This document shows positions 1 to 6,170 of a DNA stretch of 8,453 nucleotides, in pieces (within the stretch, counting starts at the first letter, position 1; every line of letters begins with the position of its first letter). Source of the stretch: JANRLJ01 sp034437895 (GTDB lineage Bacteria; Chloroflexota; Anaerolineae; Aggregatilineales; Phototrophicaceae). The position numbers were made by a program, and so were the translations under genes. The DNA is taken from assembly GCA_034437895.1 (NCBI GenBank), contig DAOTTO010000019.1, positions 1-8,453 of the forward strand, given 5' to 3'. The notes beneath the pieces are model-generated. The model saw only the letters and a program-made list of their open reading frames with translations. It did no database searches and had not been told where the DNA came from.

Positions 1-13
1 GTGAGGTGAGTTA

Positions 14-976
14 TTAAAGCAGCGCGAGTTGGGCTTCGGCGGCACGGGCGGCATCATCCACCATGCCTAATTGGGTAAAGATAATCATCACCTGCTGCAA
101 TTTACGGGCAGCAGAGGTACGGCGGCCTTGTTTCGCCAGCGCTTGGGCTTGGGCAAACATCGTCCTTGCAAGTTCGGCCTCGGCATTAATCTCTTTAAAA
201 GCATCCAACGCCGCCCGGAAATACTCATCCGGCTCGTTGGAAAAACCCTCGTCCGGTGCGCCGCCAAGTTTGGCTACGACTTCGCCCATCGTGCGATTGG
301 CATAACCGCGTTGTAAGGGCTGATTGCCATGATGCGCGGCTTCGAGCGCTTGTAAGGCCATTTGCCAAGCAGCGGCGGGTTGACCTTCACCCAAATGGAT
401 TTCCGCCAACCCATGATAAATTTCACACAGAAGGCTGGGGAGTTGGTCGAGATGTTCCGCCCAAAATTCAGAAAGGCGTAACCCTTCCTCAAGAGCGTGA
501 CGGGCGTGGGCGGGCTGTCCTGTCGTCAGTAAGACCAATCCTTCATTCACGGAGGCGATGGTCTGCACACGAATATCGCCCAATTCGTTAGCGATTTCAT
601 AAGCCGCACGATAAAGACGACGGGCGCGGGTGAAATCCCCCTTAAAGCGATAATTCTCGCCTTGATTTAAGTCAATAATGGCGGCACGTTTACGATTCCC
701 TGCTTGCATGTAAAGGGAACGCGCACGTTCATAATGTTTAATGCTGGTGTTGAGGTTGCCGCGATAGTGCTGCAAAAAACCTAGGAGGTGTTCCGCCCGG
801 CCTTGATTAGGGATGTGATGTGAATGGGCAGCTTCTTGATGATAATCGCTTAAATACGCAATCGCCTCCTTAAAAGGCAGCTCACCACGCTCCCATGTAT
901 TGATGACTTCCATACAAAGGCGGTCAAATTCAGGTGTGGGTTCGATATCTGCTGGAGGCTGGCCTACCCGTACCAT
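14..976 (-). CDS. TPR-repeat protein of unknown specific role
   Basis: Encodes 320 residues, almost entirely helical, with tetratricopeptide-like units at about residues 60-93, 100-133, 140-173, 183-216, 222-262 and 264-303. The small/large residue pattern (for example LNQGENYRFKGDFTRARRLY and VNEGLVLLTTGQPAHARHAL) is typical of TPR helices. There is no signal peptide, membrane segment or added catalytic domain, so it is probably a cytoplasmic scaffold; its partner cannot be told from sequence. The ATG start is supported by an AAGGAA site 5 nt upstream (reading the minus strand), and the gene ends in tandem TAA TAA stops. It is transcribed away from the permease pair across an AT-rich spacer. 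Free-standing TPR proteins of this kind are common in Chloroflexota. The TPR call is firm; the function is unknown. Confidence 0.9.
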   Translation of the reverse strand: MVRVGQPPADIEPTPEFDRLCMEVINTWERGELPFKEAIAYLSDYHQEAAHSHHIPNQGRAEHLLGFLQHYRGNLNTSIKHYERARSLYMQAGNRKRAAIIDLNQGENYRFKGDFTRARRLYRAAYEIANELGDIRVQTIASVNEGLVLLTTGQPAHARHALEEGLRLSEFWAEHLDQLPSLLCEIYHGLAEIHLGEGQPAAAWQMALQALEAAHHGNQPLQRGYANRTMGEVVAKLGGAPDEGFSNEPDEYFRAALDAFKEINAEAELARTMFAQAQALAKQGRRTSAARKLQQVMIIFTQLGMVDDAARAAEAQLALL

Positions 977-1074
977 GTTGTTTCCTTAAATGTGTAATTT
1001 GTTGAGGCAGAATCAATCACTTTTTAAATCATTTTAAGAAGTTATAACAGACTTTAAGCAAAAAGTCATGGGAA

Positions 1075-1096
1075 AAGATGACAACTTTGTAATCTT
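1075..1096. promoter_or_regulatory. 22-bp imperfect dyad, candidate operator
   Basis: The two half sites read AAGAT-n-ACAA and TTGT-n-ATCTT around a two-base centre, so 9 of 11 positions per arm are symmetric. Length, symmetry and position (about 100 bp from the TPR start and 215 bp from the permease start) fit a binding site for a dimeric repressor or activator. I cannot match it to a named regulator; in particular it is not a recognisable Fur, Zur or BlaI/CopY box. The symmetry is directly visible; a regulatory role is inference. Confidence 0.4.
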
Positions 1097-1213
1097 GGCG
1101 AGAATCGTTGAGGTTTTTTACAAAATTCATTGGGACGTTAATGGAAGGTTGAAGATCAATTGCAAGGGGGTTGGTTTTTAGCGAAAAAATGAAGAAGGTA
1201 AAAATGCTTTGTC

Positions 1214-1241
1214 TTGTATGAGCGTTTTGCGTTCTTAATAT
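1214..1241 (+). promoter_or_regulatory. weak sigma-70-like promoter candidate for the permease operon
   Basis: A TTGTAT hexamer (1214-1219) lies 16 bp before TAATAT (1236-1241), which would give a start near 1248 and a leader of about 60 nt. The match is poor at the -35 element. A separate TATGAT at 1269-1274 is a better -10 but has no -35 at a normal distance. Offered only as the best pair visible. Confidence 0.2.
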
Positions 1242-1311
1242 TGCCTTATGTGGAGTGCGCGCTCACCCTATGATACACTTGGCAAATTGGTAATTGAGTG
1301 TGAGTTCGTTT

Positions 1312-2409
1312 ATGCAAAATACAACGCAAATCGAATCCGATATTCAAATTGGGGCCGACAGGCAGGCACGGCAAACACTTGTCCGCCTGATTTTGGCGCT
1401 TGGTGGGATACTGATCCTCATCGTTTTGGCGCTGGCAATCCTCAGCACAGGCGACGACCCACTGGCGACTCTTTCTATCTTCAGCACCCGTTTCCTCGGC
1501 ATTTTTATCGAAGCTGCCCCATTTTTGCTGTTAGGCACATTAGTTTCTGGTTTGCTGGAAGTGTTCGTCAGCAAAGAAGACATCGTGCGCTGGGTGCCGC
1601 GTAATCCGTTCCTCGCCACGATCACAGGCATCGGGATGGGATTCGCCTTTCCGGTATGTGAGTGTGGGGTTGTGCCGGTGACGCGGCGTTTATTCACTAA
1701 AGGCCTGCCGATGTCGGCGGGAGTGGCCTTTTTGCTGGCTGCGCCCGTGATGAATCCGATTGTCCTGGTCAGCACCTACATCGCCTTTGGACAAATCGCG
1801 CCGCAAATTGTAATCGGGCGTTTTGTCATCACGGCGATTGTAGCGGGGGCAGTCGGCTTAATTTTCGCCTATTCTGCTCGTCCGCAAGAAGTGCTGCGGC
1901 CTGTTTCACTCGTTCCGGTGCGCGGTGGCAGCCCGGAAGCTAAAAGCCTCGTCCCACAGCAGCCAGCGTTTATCCCCTCGTTGTATCGTGCGTTACGCAT
2001 CGGCGGCGACGAATTTTTCGATATGGGGCGTTTTTTGGTGATCGGCTCACTGTTGGCGGCGGCGATGCAAACGCTTCAGTTCAACCTCAACGGGGAAACA
2101 CGCTCGATTCAAGACCTGCTGTTTACACTGGGACAGGGGCCTGTGGTTTCGGTCATTGTGATGCAAGTGCTGGCGTTTGTTTTAAGTGTTTGCTCGACGG
2201 TGGATTCGTTTCTCGGTCTAGCATTTTATGGTACTTTTACGGGCGGCTCTATTTTGGCCTTTCTCACCTTTGGCCCGATGATCGACATCAAAAGCACGTT
2301 GATGTTTGCTGGTGTCTTCAAGAAGAAGGCGCTGATTTATCTGATCGTTTTGCCATTTTTGATGACGCTGCTCATTGGCGTATGGGTCAATCTCAATTTA
2401 TCGTTTTAG
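1312..2409 (+). CDS. DUF318/ArsP_1-family permease (YcgR/YraQ-like)
   Basis: Polytopic membrane protein of 365 residues from the ATG at 1312. An in-frame TTG at 1294 would add six residues but has no ribosome site; the ATG has only a weak one too. Hydrophobic segments fall near residues 24-46, 64-85, 101-123, 136-158, 168-187, 240-256, 275-305, 309-322 and 342-362. Family motifs are FAFPVCECGVVPVTRR (residues 111-126, CECG at 116-119), MNPI (147-150), CSTVDSFLGLAF (294-305) and PMIDIKS (322-328). The charged, less conserved stretch at about 188-235 is the usual central cytoplasmic linker. Members have been linked to efflux of metalloid compounds (ArsP) or left as permeases of unknown substrate. 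The next gene, 14 nt downstream, is the TIGR03943/YcgQ-type partner, which places this protein with YcgR of Bacillus rather than with stand-alone ArsP. The substrate is not predictable here; a metal or metal complex is plausible. Confidence 0.9.
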   Translation: MQNTTQIESDIQIGADRQARQTLVRLILALGGILILIVLALAILSTGDDPLATLSIFSTRFLGIFIEAAPFLLLGTLVSGLLEVFVSKEDIVRWVPRNPFLATITGIGMGFAFPVCECGVVPVTRRLFTKGLPMSAGVAFLLAAPVMNPIVLVSTYIAFGQIAPQIVIGRFVITAIVAGAVGLIFAYSARPQEVLRPVSLVPVRGGSPEAKSLVPQQPAFIPSLYRALRIGGDEFFDMGRFLVIGSLLAAAMQTLQFNLNGETRSIQDLLFTLGQGPVVSVIVMQVLAFVLSVCSTVDSFLGLAFYGTFTGGSILAFLTFGPMIDIKSTLMFAGVFKKKALIYLIVLPFLMTLLIGVWVNLNLSF

Positions 2410-2423
2410 AGGAATAAAAGCAC

Positions 2424-3191
2424 ATGCAGCTCAGTGAAAACTTCAATTTGCTAGACCTGACGGACGAAAACAAAACGACAACAACCTTAGATTGGGTCAA
2501 GGCTTTCGTCCTGCTTGGTCTAGCGGCTTATTTCGCCTATAACATCCTCACGGGCAACCTGACGAATTACATCAACACGCGCTTTGTGTGGCTGTCTTAT
2601 CTGGCGGTGGTGATCTTCGGCATTTTGGGCGGCGCGAGTATTTATGCCCTCATCCGGCACGACCCAATGGTGCGAGATTCATCACATACGACTGTATCGT
2701 GGTCAATGCTGGGGTTGGTAGCGCTACCGTTAGTCTTGGGGACGCTCATTCCATCACAACCTTTAGGGGCTTCTGCTGTTGATGGCAATATCGATACCCG
2801 CGTCGCAACGGTCAATGGGGCATCCGCCATCACCAAAGACCCGCTGACGCGCAATGTGCTGGATTGGCTGCGCGTGTTTAATCAGACCGACAGTCCTGCT
2901 TCCTTTGACGGTCAGTCGGCAGATTTAATTGGCTTTGTCTATCGTGAGCCAGATTTTGCACCCGATCAATTTATGATTGCGCGTTTTACAGTGGCCTGCT
3001 GTGTGGCGGATGCCAGCGCGATTGGTTTACCCGTGACGTGGGCGGGGGCTGGCGACATCGCGGATGGTGAATGGGTGCAGGTGCGCGGCGCGTTCCAAGC
3101 GGCGGATTTCCGTGATACCATCATGCCGATTTTGATCGCGGATACGGTGGACATCGTGGAGCAACCAGAACATCCGTATGTGTATCCATGA
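2424..3191 (+). CDS. TIGR03943/DUF1980-family permease subunit (YcgQ-like)
   Basis: Protein of 255 residues, the usual partner of DUF318 permeases. Hydrophobic segments lie at about residues 25-43, 54-77 and 93-110, followed by a soluble C-terminal domain. That domain carries the family signature FMIARFTVACCVADA (residues 183-197, with a CysCys pair at 192-193), a late GEWVQVRGAF segment (215-224) and the typical PYVYP ending. The adjacent cysteines in a likely extracytoplasmic domain suggest metal or thiol chemistry, but no site is proven. The ATG has AGAGGA overlapping the upstream stop codon, 10 nt before the start, so the two genes are probably co-transcribed and made together. In several bacteria this pair has been placed near zinc-responsive genes. 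I found no Zur-like box here, so the zinc link is not supported locally. Confidence 0.88.
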   Translation: MQLSENFNLLDLTDENKTTTTLDWVKAFVLLGLAAYFAYNILTGNLTNYINTRFVWLSYLAVVIFGILGGASIYALIRHDPMVRDSSHTTVSWSMLGLVALPLVLGTLIPSQPLGASAVDGNIDTRVATVNGASAITKDPLTRNVLDWLRVFNQTDSPASFDGQSADLIGFVYREPDFAPDQFMIARFTVACCVADASAIGLPVTWAGAGDIADGEWVQVRGAFQAADFRDTIMPILIADTVDIVEQPEHPYVYP

Positions 3192-3305
3192 ATTGATTCG
3201 AGCAGTCAGCAAAATCGGCAGCACTATCCGAAAATTCACGCAAGCTGATGATTGCTCCACAGCGTAATCTTATCAAAATTGATATCAACCGGAAAAACCA
3301 TTTTG

Positions 3306-3467
3306 AACCACAAAGACACGAAGGACACAAAGTAAATGCTTTAGGGAGTGGCTTATGTGTCACTCCCGGCGGACGCACACATAGGTGAGTTCCTACAGTA
3401 CCCATCTTTTAGACACACCCATGCTTTAATTTCTCTTTTCCTTTGTGATCTTTGCGCCTTTGTGGTT
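3306..3467. repeat. MITE-like intergenic repeat with 27-bp terminal inverted repeats
   Basis: The left arm (3306-3332) begins AACCACAAAG and ends CACAAAG. The right arm (3441-3467) read on the minus strand begins and ends the same way, and 22 of 27 positions match overall. The centre holds a second, smaller palindromic unit. There is no transposase ORF inside, so this is a non-autonomous or structural repeat. From memory, very similar 'accacaaagacacaaag' repeats occur between genes in many unrelated bacteria, often beside GxxExxY-protein genes. The flanks CATTTTG (3299-3305) and CATTTGG (3469-3475) match at six of seven bases and could be a decayed target duplication, but that is weak. It may also end transcription in both directions as a long hairpin. 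Confidence 0.75.
3342..3395. repeat. inner palindromic unit nested in the larger repeat
   Basis: The unit starts TAGG and ends CCTA. Its 19-nt arms (3342-3360 and 3377-3395) match at 13 of 19 positions, including TATGTGT paired with ACACATA. A competing perfect 7-bp stem, GGGAGTG (3344-3350) with CACTCCC (3361-3367) around a 10-nt loop, uses part of the same sequence. Two alternative folds are therefore possible. It looks like an independent repeat family inserted between the outer arms. Confidence 0.55.
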
Positions 3468-3562
3468 ACATTTGGAATTTTATGCACTCTGTCAAACATT
3501 TGATGTGATTATTCTGGATTGCTCTACTAAAGGATTGACGAATTGTCAGAATGGGATAGCTT

Positions 3563-4729
3563 GTGAGACAAAACAGGGCGTGGCTGCAGATTTCCCGCTT
3601 AGATACCGTCGTGGTTGGGGTGAGCATTTTGTTGGTCGTTGCGACTCTGCTGATGACGTTTTTAGGTCGCGCAGATGCAGCGGGACAGCGCGTCGCCTTC
3701 CTCAAAAACAGCCCTGGCGGCATTGCTAACGTTTGGATCGCCGACGCGGACAATCCGGCGGATGCCAAGCAAATTACGTTTGCGGCGGATGGCGTTTTTG
3801 ACTTCGGTGTCAGCCCCGATGGGCGGTCTATCGCTTTTTCCGAGCGCGATTTCGAGAGCAACAGCCAAGAGATTAAACTGCTGGACTTGCGAACCGGGCG
3901 CATCACTCAACTCACGGATTGTATGGCGCAAGACAGCGCGTGTACGACTCCCGTGTGGCGGCCTGATGGTCAATTGATTGCCTATCAGCGCATCGAATTT
4001 AATTCCGCGCTAAATATCGGCGCAAGCCCTGACCGAATCTGGCTGCTTGACCTCTCGACCACGCCCGCCACAACCTATCCGCTGGTCGAAGATTCGCAAG
4101 TGCTGGGGTATTACCCGGAATGGTCAGCCAACGGGCAGCGCCTCGCGTTTTATGACAACGGCAGCGGCGGGATTTTGATCTATAACTTTGCCGCAGATAC
4201 CGCCGCCGATGAAAACCCCTTTAGCTACGTGACCACAGCTAACGGTACAGTCGGCTCATTTTCGCCTGATGGCAGCAAGTTAGTTTATCCAGAGATGCTG
4301 ATTAATGGTGCGCCTGTGGTGCATTCGTATTTGCAACTCGCGGATTTAGACAACGGCCTTTCGCAGGATTTGACTAATCCAGAAGATCAGGCCGACGATC
4401 AGGCTGTACAATGGAATCCTAATGGGCGCACGATTGCGATTGGTCGCCGTTATTTGGATGATCGTTATACACGCGGACATCAGATTTATTTGTATGACAC
4501 CACCGATGGCACAATGGAACCGCTGATTTACGACGAAGCCTATAATCACGGCTATTTCGAGTGGAATCCGGCTGGCGACGAATTGGTGATTCAGCGCTTT
4601 CGCTTTCCGACGGAATCGGGTGAGGATGTAGGCGGGACACAAATCTGGACGTATAACATAACCACCCGCGCCCTGACGCTCATCATAGATGATGCCTATA
4701 TCCCGCGCTGGGTGCCGGCGGAAAAGTAA
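3563..4729 (+). CDS. membrane-anchored TolB/PD40-type beta-propeller protein
   Basis: Protein of 388 residues from a GTG start. An in-frame TAG at 3557-3559 rules out any earlier start, and GGGA sits 6 nt before the GTG. A short basic N-terminus and one hydrophobic segment (about residues 15-34) anchor the protein, placing the rest outside the cytoplasm. Six PD40-like blade motifs follow: FGVSPDGRSIAF (81-92), PVWRPDGQLIAY (130-141), PEWSANGQRLAF (185-196), GSFSPDGSKLVY (231-242), VQWNPNGRTIAI (282-293) and FEWNPAGDELVI (332-343). This matches a six-bladed TolB-like propeller, normally a binding module rather than an enzyme. The only two cysteines are at 120 and 127, within one loop, and could form a disulfide. 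The next gene, 16 nt downstream, is a thioredoxin-like TlpA protein, so the pair may act together at the membrane surface. The ligand is unknown. Confidence 0.88.
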   Translation: MRQNRAWLQISRLDTVVVGVSILLVVATLLMTFLGRADAAGQRVAFLKNSPGGIANVWIADADNPADAKQITFAADGVFDFGVSPDGRSIAFSERDFESNSQEIKLLDLRTGRITQLTDCMAQDSACTTPVWRPDGQLIAYQRIEFNSALNIGASPDRIWLLDLSTTPATTYPLVEDSQVLGYYPEWSANGQRLAFYDNGSGGILIYNFAADTAADENPFSYVTTANGTVGSFSPDGSKLVYPEMLINGAPVVHSYLQLADLDNGLSQDLTNPEDQADDQAVQWNPNGRTIAIGRRYLDDRYTRGHQIYLYDTTDGTMEPLIYDEAYNHGYFEWNPAGDELVIQRFRFPTESGEDVGGTQIWTYNITTRALTLIIDDAYIPRWVPAEK

Positions 4730-4745
4730 CTACAGGATATAAGCG

Positions 4746-5375
4746 ATGCAAGAACCGATATTGACAACTCCCGAAGCCGAAAATGAAGCCCCGCCGCGTA
4801 AAGGCATTTCACCTTTCGTGATTATTTTTTTCCTCACGAGCCTGATGGGGTTGGTCGTCGCGGCGACGATGCTCTTTACCGAGGGGCAAATGGCGCAATC
4901 CGGCAGCGTGATTGGTGATGGCAGTGTCGTCGTGCAGAACAGAGCCGCGCCGGATTTTGTGGCGACCACGCTTGATGGCACGTCCGTCAGTCTGGCGGAT
5001 TATCGCGGACGGATTGTTTTCGTCAATTTTTGGGCGACTTGGTGTGTGCCTTGTGTGGAAGAAATGCCCGCTTTGCAGCAGTTCGTCCGGGAGCAAGCCG
5101 ATGACGATAACGCTCCGGTTGTACTTTTAATCAATCAAGGCGAATCGATTGAAGACATCACTGCATTTCTGGCGAGCATCAACGTGACCGATCTCCCCGT
5201 ACTGCTTGACCCCGATTTCGACATCAGCGACGATTACAGCGTCAGTGGCCTGCCCACGACTTACATTATTGATGAAAGCGGCGTGATGCGTTACTTTAAG
5301 CTGGGTGAGATGACCGTCGAAAATATGTATACTTATTTGGATGCGCTAAATCCTAATGGGGCGGATGGCGCGTAA
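4746..5375 (+). CDS. membrane-anchored TlpA/ResA-like thiol-disulfide oxidoreductase
   Basis: Protein of 209 residues with an AGGA site 8 nt before its ATG. A polar N-terminal stretch of about 20 residues is followed by one membrane segment (about 22-44), then a linker and a thioredoxin-fold domain (about 66-205). The family pattern is clear: APDF entry strand (68-71), VNFWATWCVPC with active-site cysteines 100 and 103, EEMP next to it, and the cis-proline loop GLPTTYII (168-175, Pro170). The size matches ResA/TlpA proteins, which face the outside of the membrane and usually reduce disulfides in exported proteins, for example during cytochrome c maturation. No cytochrome maturation gene is present in the window, so the substrate is unknown; the neighbouring propeller with a Cys120/Cys127 pair is one candidate. 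The CVPC dipeptide differs from the common CEPC of ResA, which may shift redox potential. Confidence 0.93.
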   Translation: MQEPILTTPEAENEAPPRKGISPFVIIFFLTSLMGLVVAATMLFTEGQMAQSGSVIGDGSVVVQNRAAPDFVATTLDGTSVSLADYRGRIVFVNFWATWCVPCVEEMPALQQFVREQADDDNAPVVLLINQGESIEDITAFLASINVTDLPVLLDPDFDISDDYSVSGLPTTYIIDESGVMRYFKLGEMTVENMYTYLDALNPNGADGA

Positions 5376-5385
5376 ACTAGCCACC

Positions 5386-5400
5386 GGAGAAATAAATTTG
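5386..5400 (+). promoter_or_regulatory. ribosome binding site that favours a TTG start
   Basis: GGAGA (5386-5390) lies 7 nt before the TTG at 5398-5400, an ideal spacing. The earlier in-frame ATGs at 5356 and 5365 overlap the preceding gene; the first has no site and the second only a GC-rich stretch directly against it. This decides the start of the DUF4013 gene. Confidence 0.65.
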
Positions 5401-6078
5401 AACTTAGGACAAGCATTTACGACGCTTTTTGAGGATCGTGATTGGATCACAAAGCTGCTGACGGCCTTCTTGCTGACTTTCGCGGGGATTGCCTTTTCGC
5501 CCTTTTTAGTCGGGTTAATCCCGCTGGCGGTGATGTGCGGGTATATGATCGAGATCGCCACCAATACCCGCGATGGCAAGAAAATGATCCTGCCCCAATG
5601 GACGAATCTCACCGATCTGCTGACACGCGGCACAGGGGTTTTGGTCGCGCTGCTGATTTATAATCTTCCGGTCTTGATCGTAAGCTGCTGTTTGCTGCTC
5701 CCCGGCAGCGTTCCCGATCAATTGGTGGGTGGGCTGCTTTACCTGACGCTGTTTTGTTGTGCGTTGCCTTTTTATATCATCTATACCGGATTTACATGGC
5801 CTTTGCTGGCGGCGGGTACAGCGCGTTATCTGCGTTCCGGGCAAGCGGCTAGTTACTTCCGCTTTGGGGAATTGTGGGATATTGCGCTCGGTGTTGGCGC
5901 ACCGAGTGTGTCTTATGTGTTATGCGCGATCATCGTCAACGGGATTGTCGTCCTCACCGGGCTAACGTGCATCGGCGTGATCTTCGGCGCGGCGATTTTG
6001 TTCCCGGTGCATGGGCATCTGCTAGGTCAGTATGCGGTATTAGTCGAAAAACGCGATAAGCGCAAAGACGATTTTTAG
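5398..6078 (+). CDS. DUF4013-family integral membrane protein
   Basis: From the TTG start the protein has 226 residues and begins MNLGQAFTTLFEDRDW, like other DUF4013 members; a start at 5356 would add 14 untypical residues. The family-defining segment is GYMIEIATNTRDGKK followed by LPQWTNLTDLLTRG (about residues 48-78), between hydrophobic stretches near 18-50, 78-103, 108-133 and 165-205. The C-terminal tail is highly charged (VEKRDKRKDDF) and probably cytoplasmic. DUF4013 proteins have no assigned function as far as I know. The gene sits 22 nt after the TlpA-like gene in the same direction, so it is likely in the same operon. A cysteine-rich membrane region (Cys97, 98, 120, 121) is notable beside a thiol oxidoreductase, but membrane cysteines are not evidence of a substrate. 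Confidence 0.85.
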   Translation: MNLGQAFTTLFEDRDWITKLLTAFLLTFAGIAFSPFLVGLIPLAVMCGYMIEIATNTRDGKKMILPQWTNLTDLLTRGTGVLVALLIYNLPVLIVSCCLLLPGSVPDQLVGGLLYLTLFCCALPFYIIYTGFTWPLLAAGTARYLRSGQAASYFRFGELWDIALGVGAPSVSYVLCAIIVNGIVVLTGLTCIGVIFGAAILFPVHGHLLGQYAVLVEKRDKRKDDF

Positions 6079-6099
6079 GCTGTTTAACGCCAAAAAAAT

Positions 6100-6107
6100 A
6101 AGCGCAA
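6100..6107 (+). promoter_or_regulatory. Ada-box-like site upstream of ada
   Basis: The bases TAAGCGCAA at 6099-6107 closely resemble the AAAGCGCA box of the Escherichia coli ada promoter. The upstream AATT half of the extended consensus is replaced by A residues. The site is about 64 nt before the ada ATG. If TATCCT at 6139-6144 is the -10, the box falls near -50, the position expected for activation by methylated Ada. Box resemblance is seen; function is inferred. Confidence 0.35.
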
Positions 6108-6134
6108 GATTCCGATAGGCTTCTATTTCGCTCC

Positions 6135-6158
6135 GTTGTATCCTTAGCTTTATACAAC
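6135..6158 (+). promoter_or_regulatory. 7-bp inverted repeat beside the ada ribosome site
   Basis: GTTGTAT (6135-6141) and ATACAAC (6152-6158) are perfect complements around a 10-nt loop. The right arm ends directly against AGAGGGG (6159-6165), the Shine-Dalgarno site of ada. It could be an operator in DNA or a small hairpin in the leader RNA. There is no T-tract, so it is not a terminator. Confidence 0.4.
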
Positions 6159-6170
6159 AGAGGGGACGCG

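Larger units (their letters stand above)
977..1311. other. AT-rich divergent intergenic spacer
   Basis: This is a non-coding gap between two divergently transcribed genes, clearly richer in A and T than the flanking genes, as expected for a promoter region. It holds a 22-bp dyad (1075-1096), a 6-bp hairpin (GACTTT at 1050-1055 with AAAGTC at 1062-1067) and weak sigma-70-like hexamers. No small ORF with a convincing ribosome site, RNA gene or known riboswitch is apparent. Confidence 0.7.
3192..3562. other. intergenic region holding a nested inverted-repeat element
   Basis: This 371-bp gap separates the permease pair from the propeller cluster. Its middle is a repeat element (3306-3467). The left flank (3192-3305) shows no gene or T-tailed hairpin, only a 10-bp palindrome TTGATATCAA at 3279-3288. 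The right flank (3468-3562) should contain the promoter of the propeller gene and has a small palindrome TCAAA-CA-TTTGA at 3492-3503. No hexamer pair there is good enough to call. Confidence 0.6.

Noticed and set aside
1248..1311. Zur or Fur box upstream of the permease pair
   Set aside because: Looked for because of the family's reported zinc links; no palindrome resembling the known boxes is present.
1344..1775. 143-residue minus-strand ORF
   Set aside because: Antisense to the DUF318 permease, whose motifs are clear in the plus frame.
3121..3405. 94-residue minus-strand ORF ending in the YcgQ-like gene
   Set aside because: Its start lies within the intergenic repeat and its end is antisense to a conserved coding region; composition looks random.
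3306..3467. CRISPR array or insertion sequence in the large gap
   Set aside because: There are only two arms, in inverted and not direct orientation, with no spacer series and no transposase frame.
3466..3906. 146-residue minus-strand ORF
   Set aside because: It is antisense to the start of the propeller gene and runs into the repeat element, with no domain or ribosome site.
6079..6110. Rho-independent terminator after the DUF4013 gene
   Set aside because: A weak GGC...GCC pairing is followed by A residues, not T residues, on the plus strand, so it does not fit a terminator for that gene.
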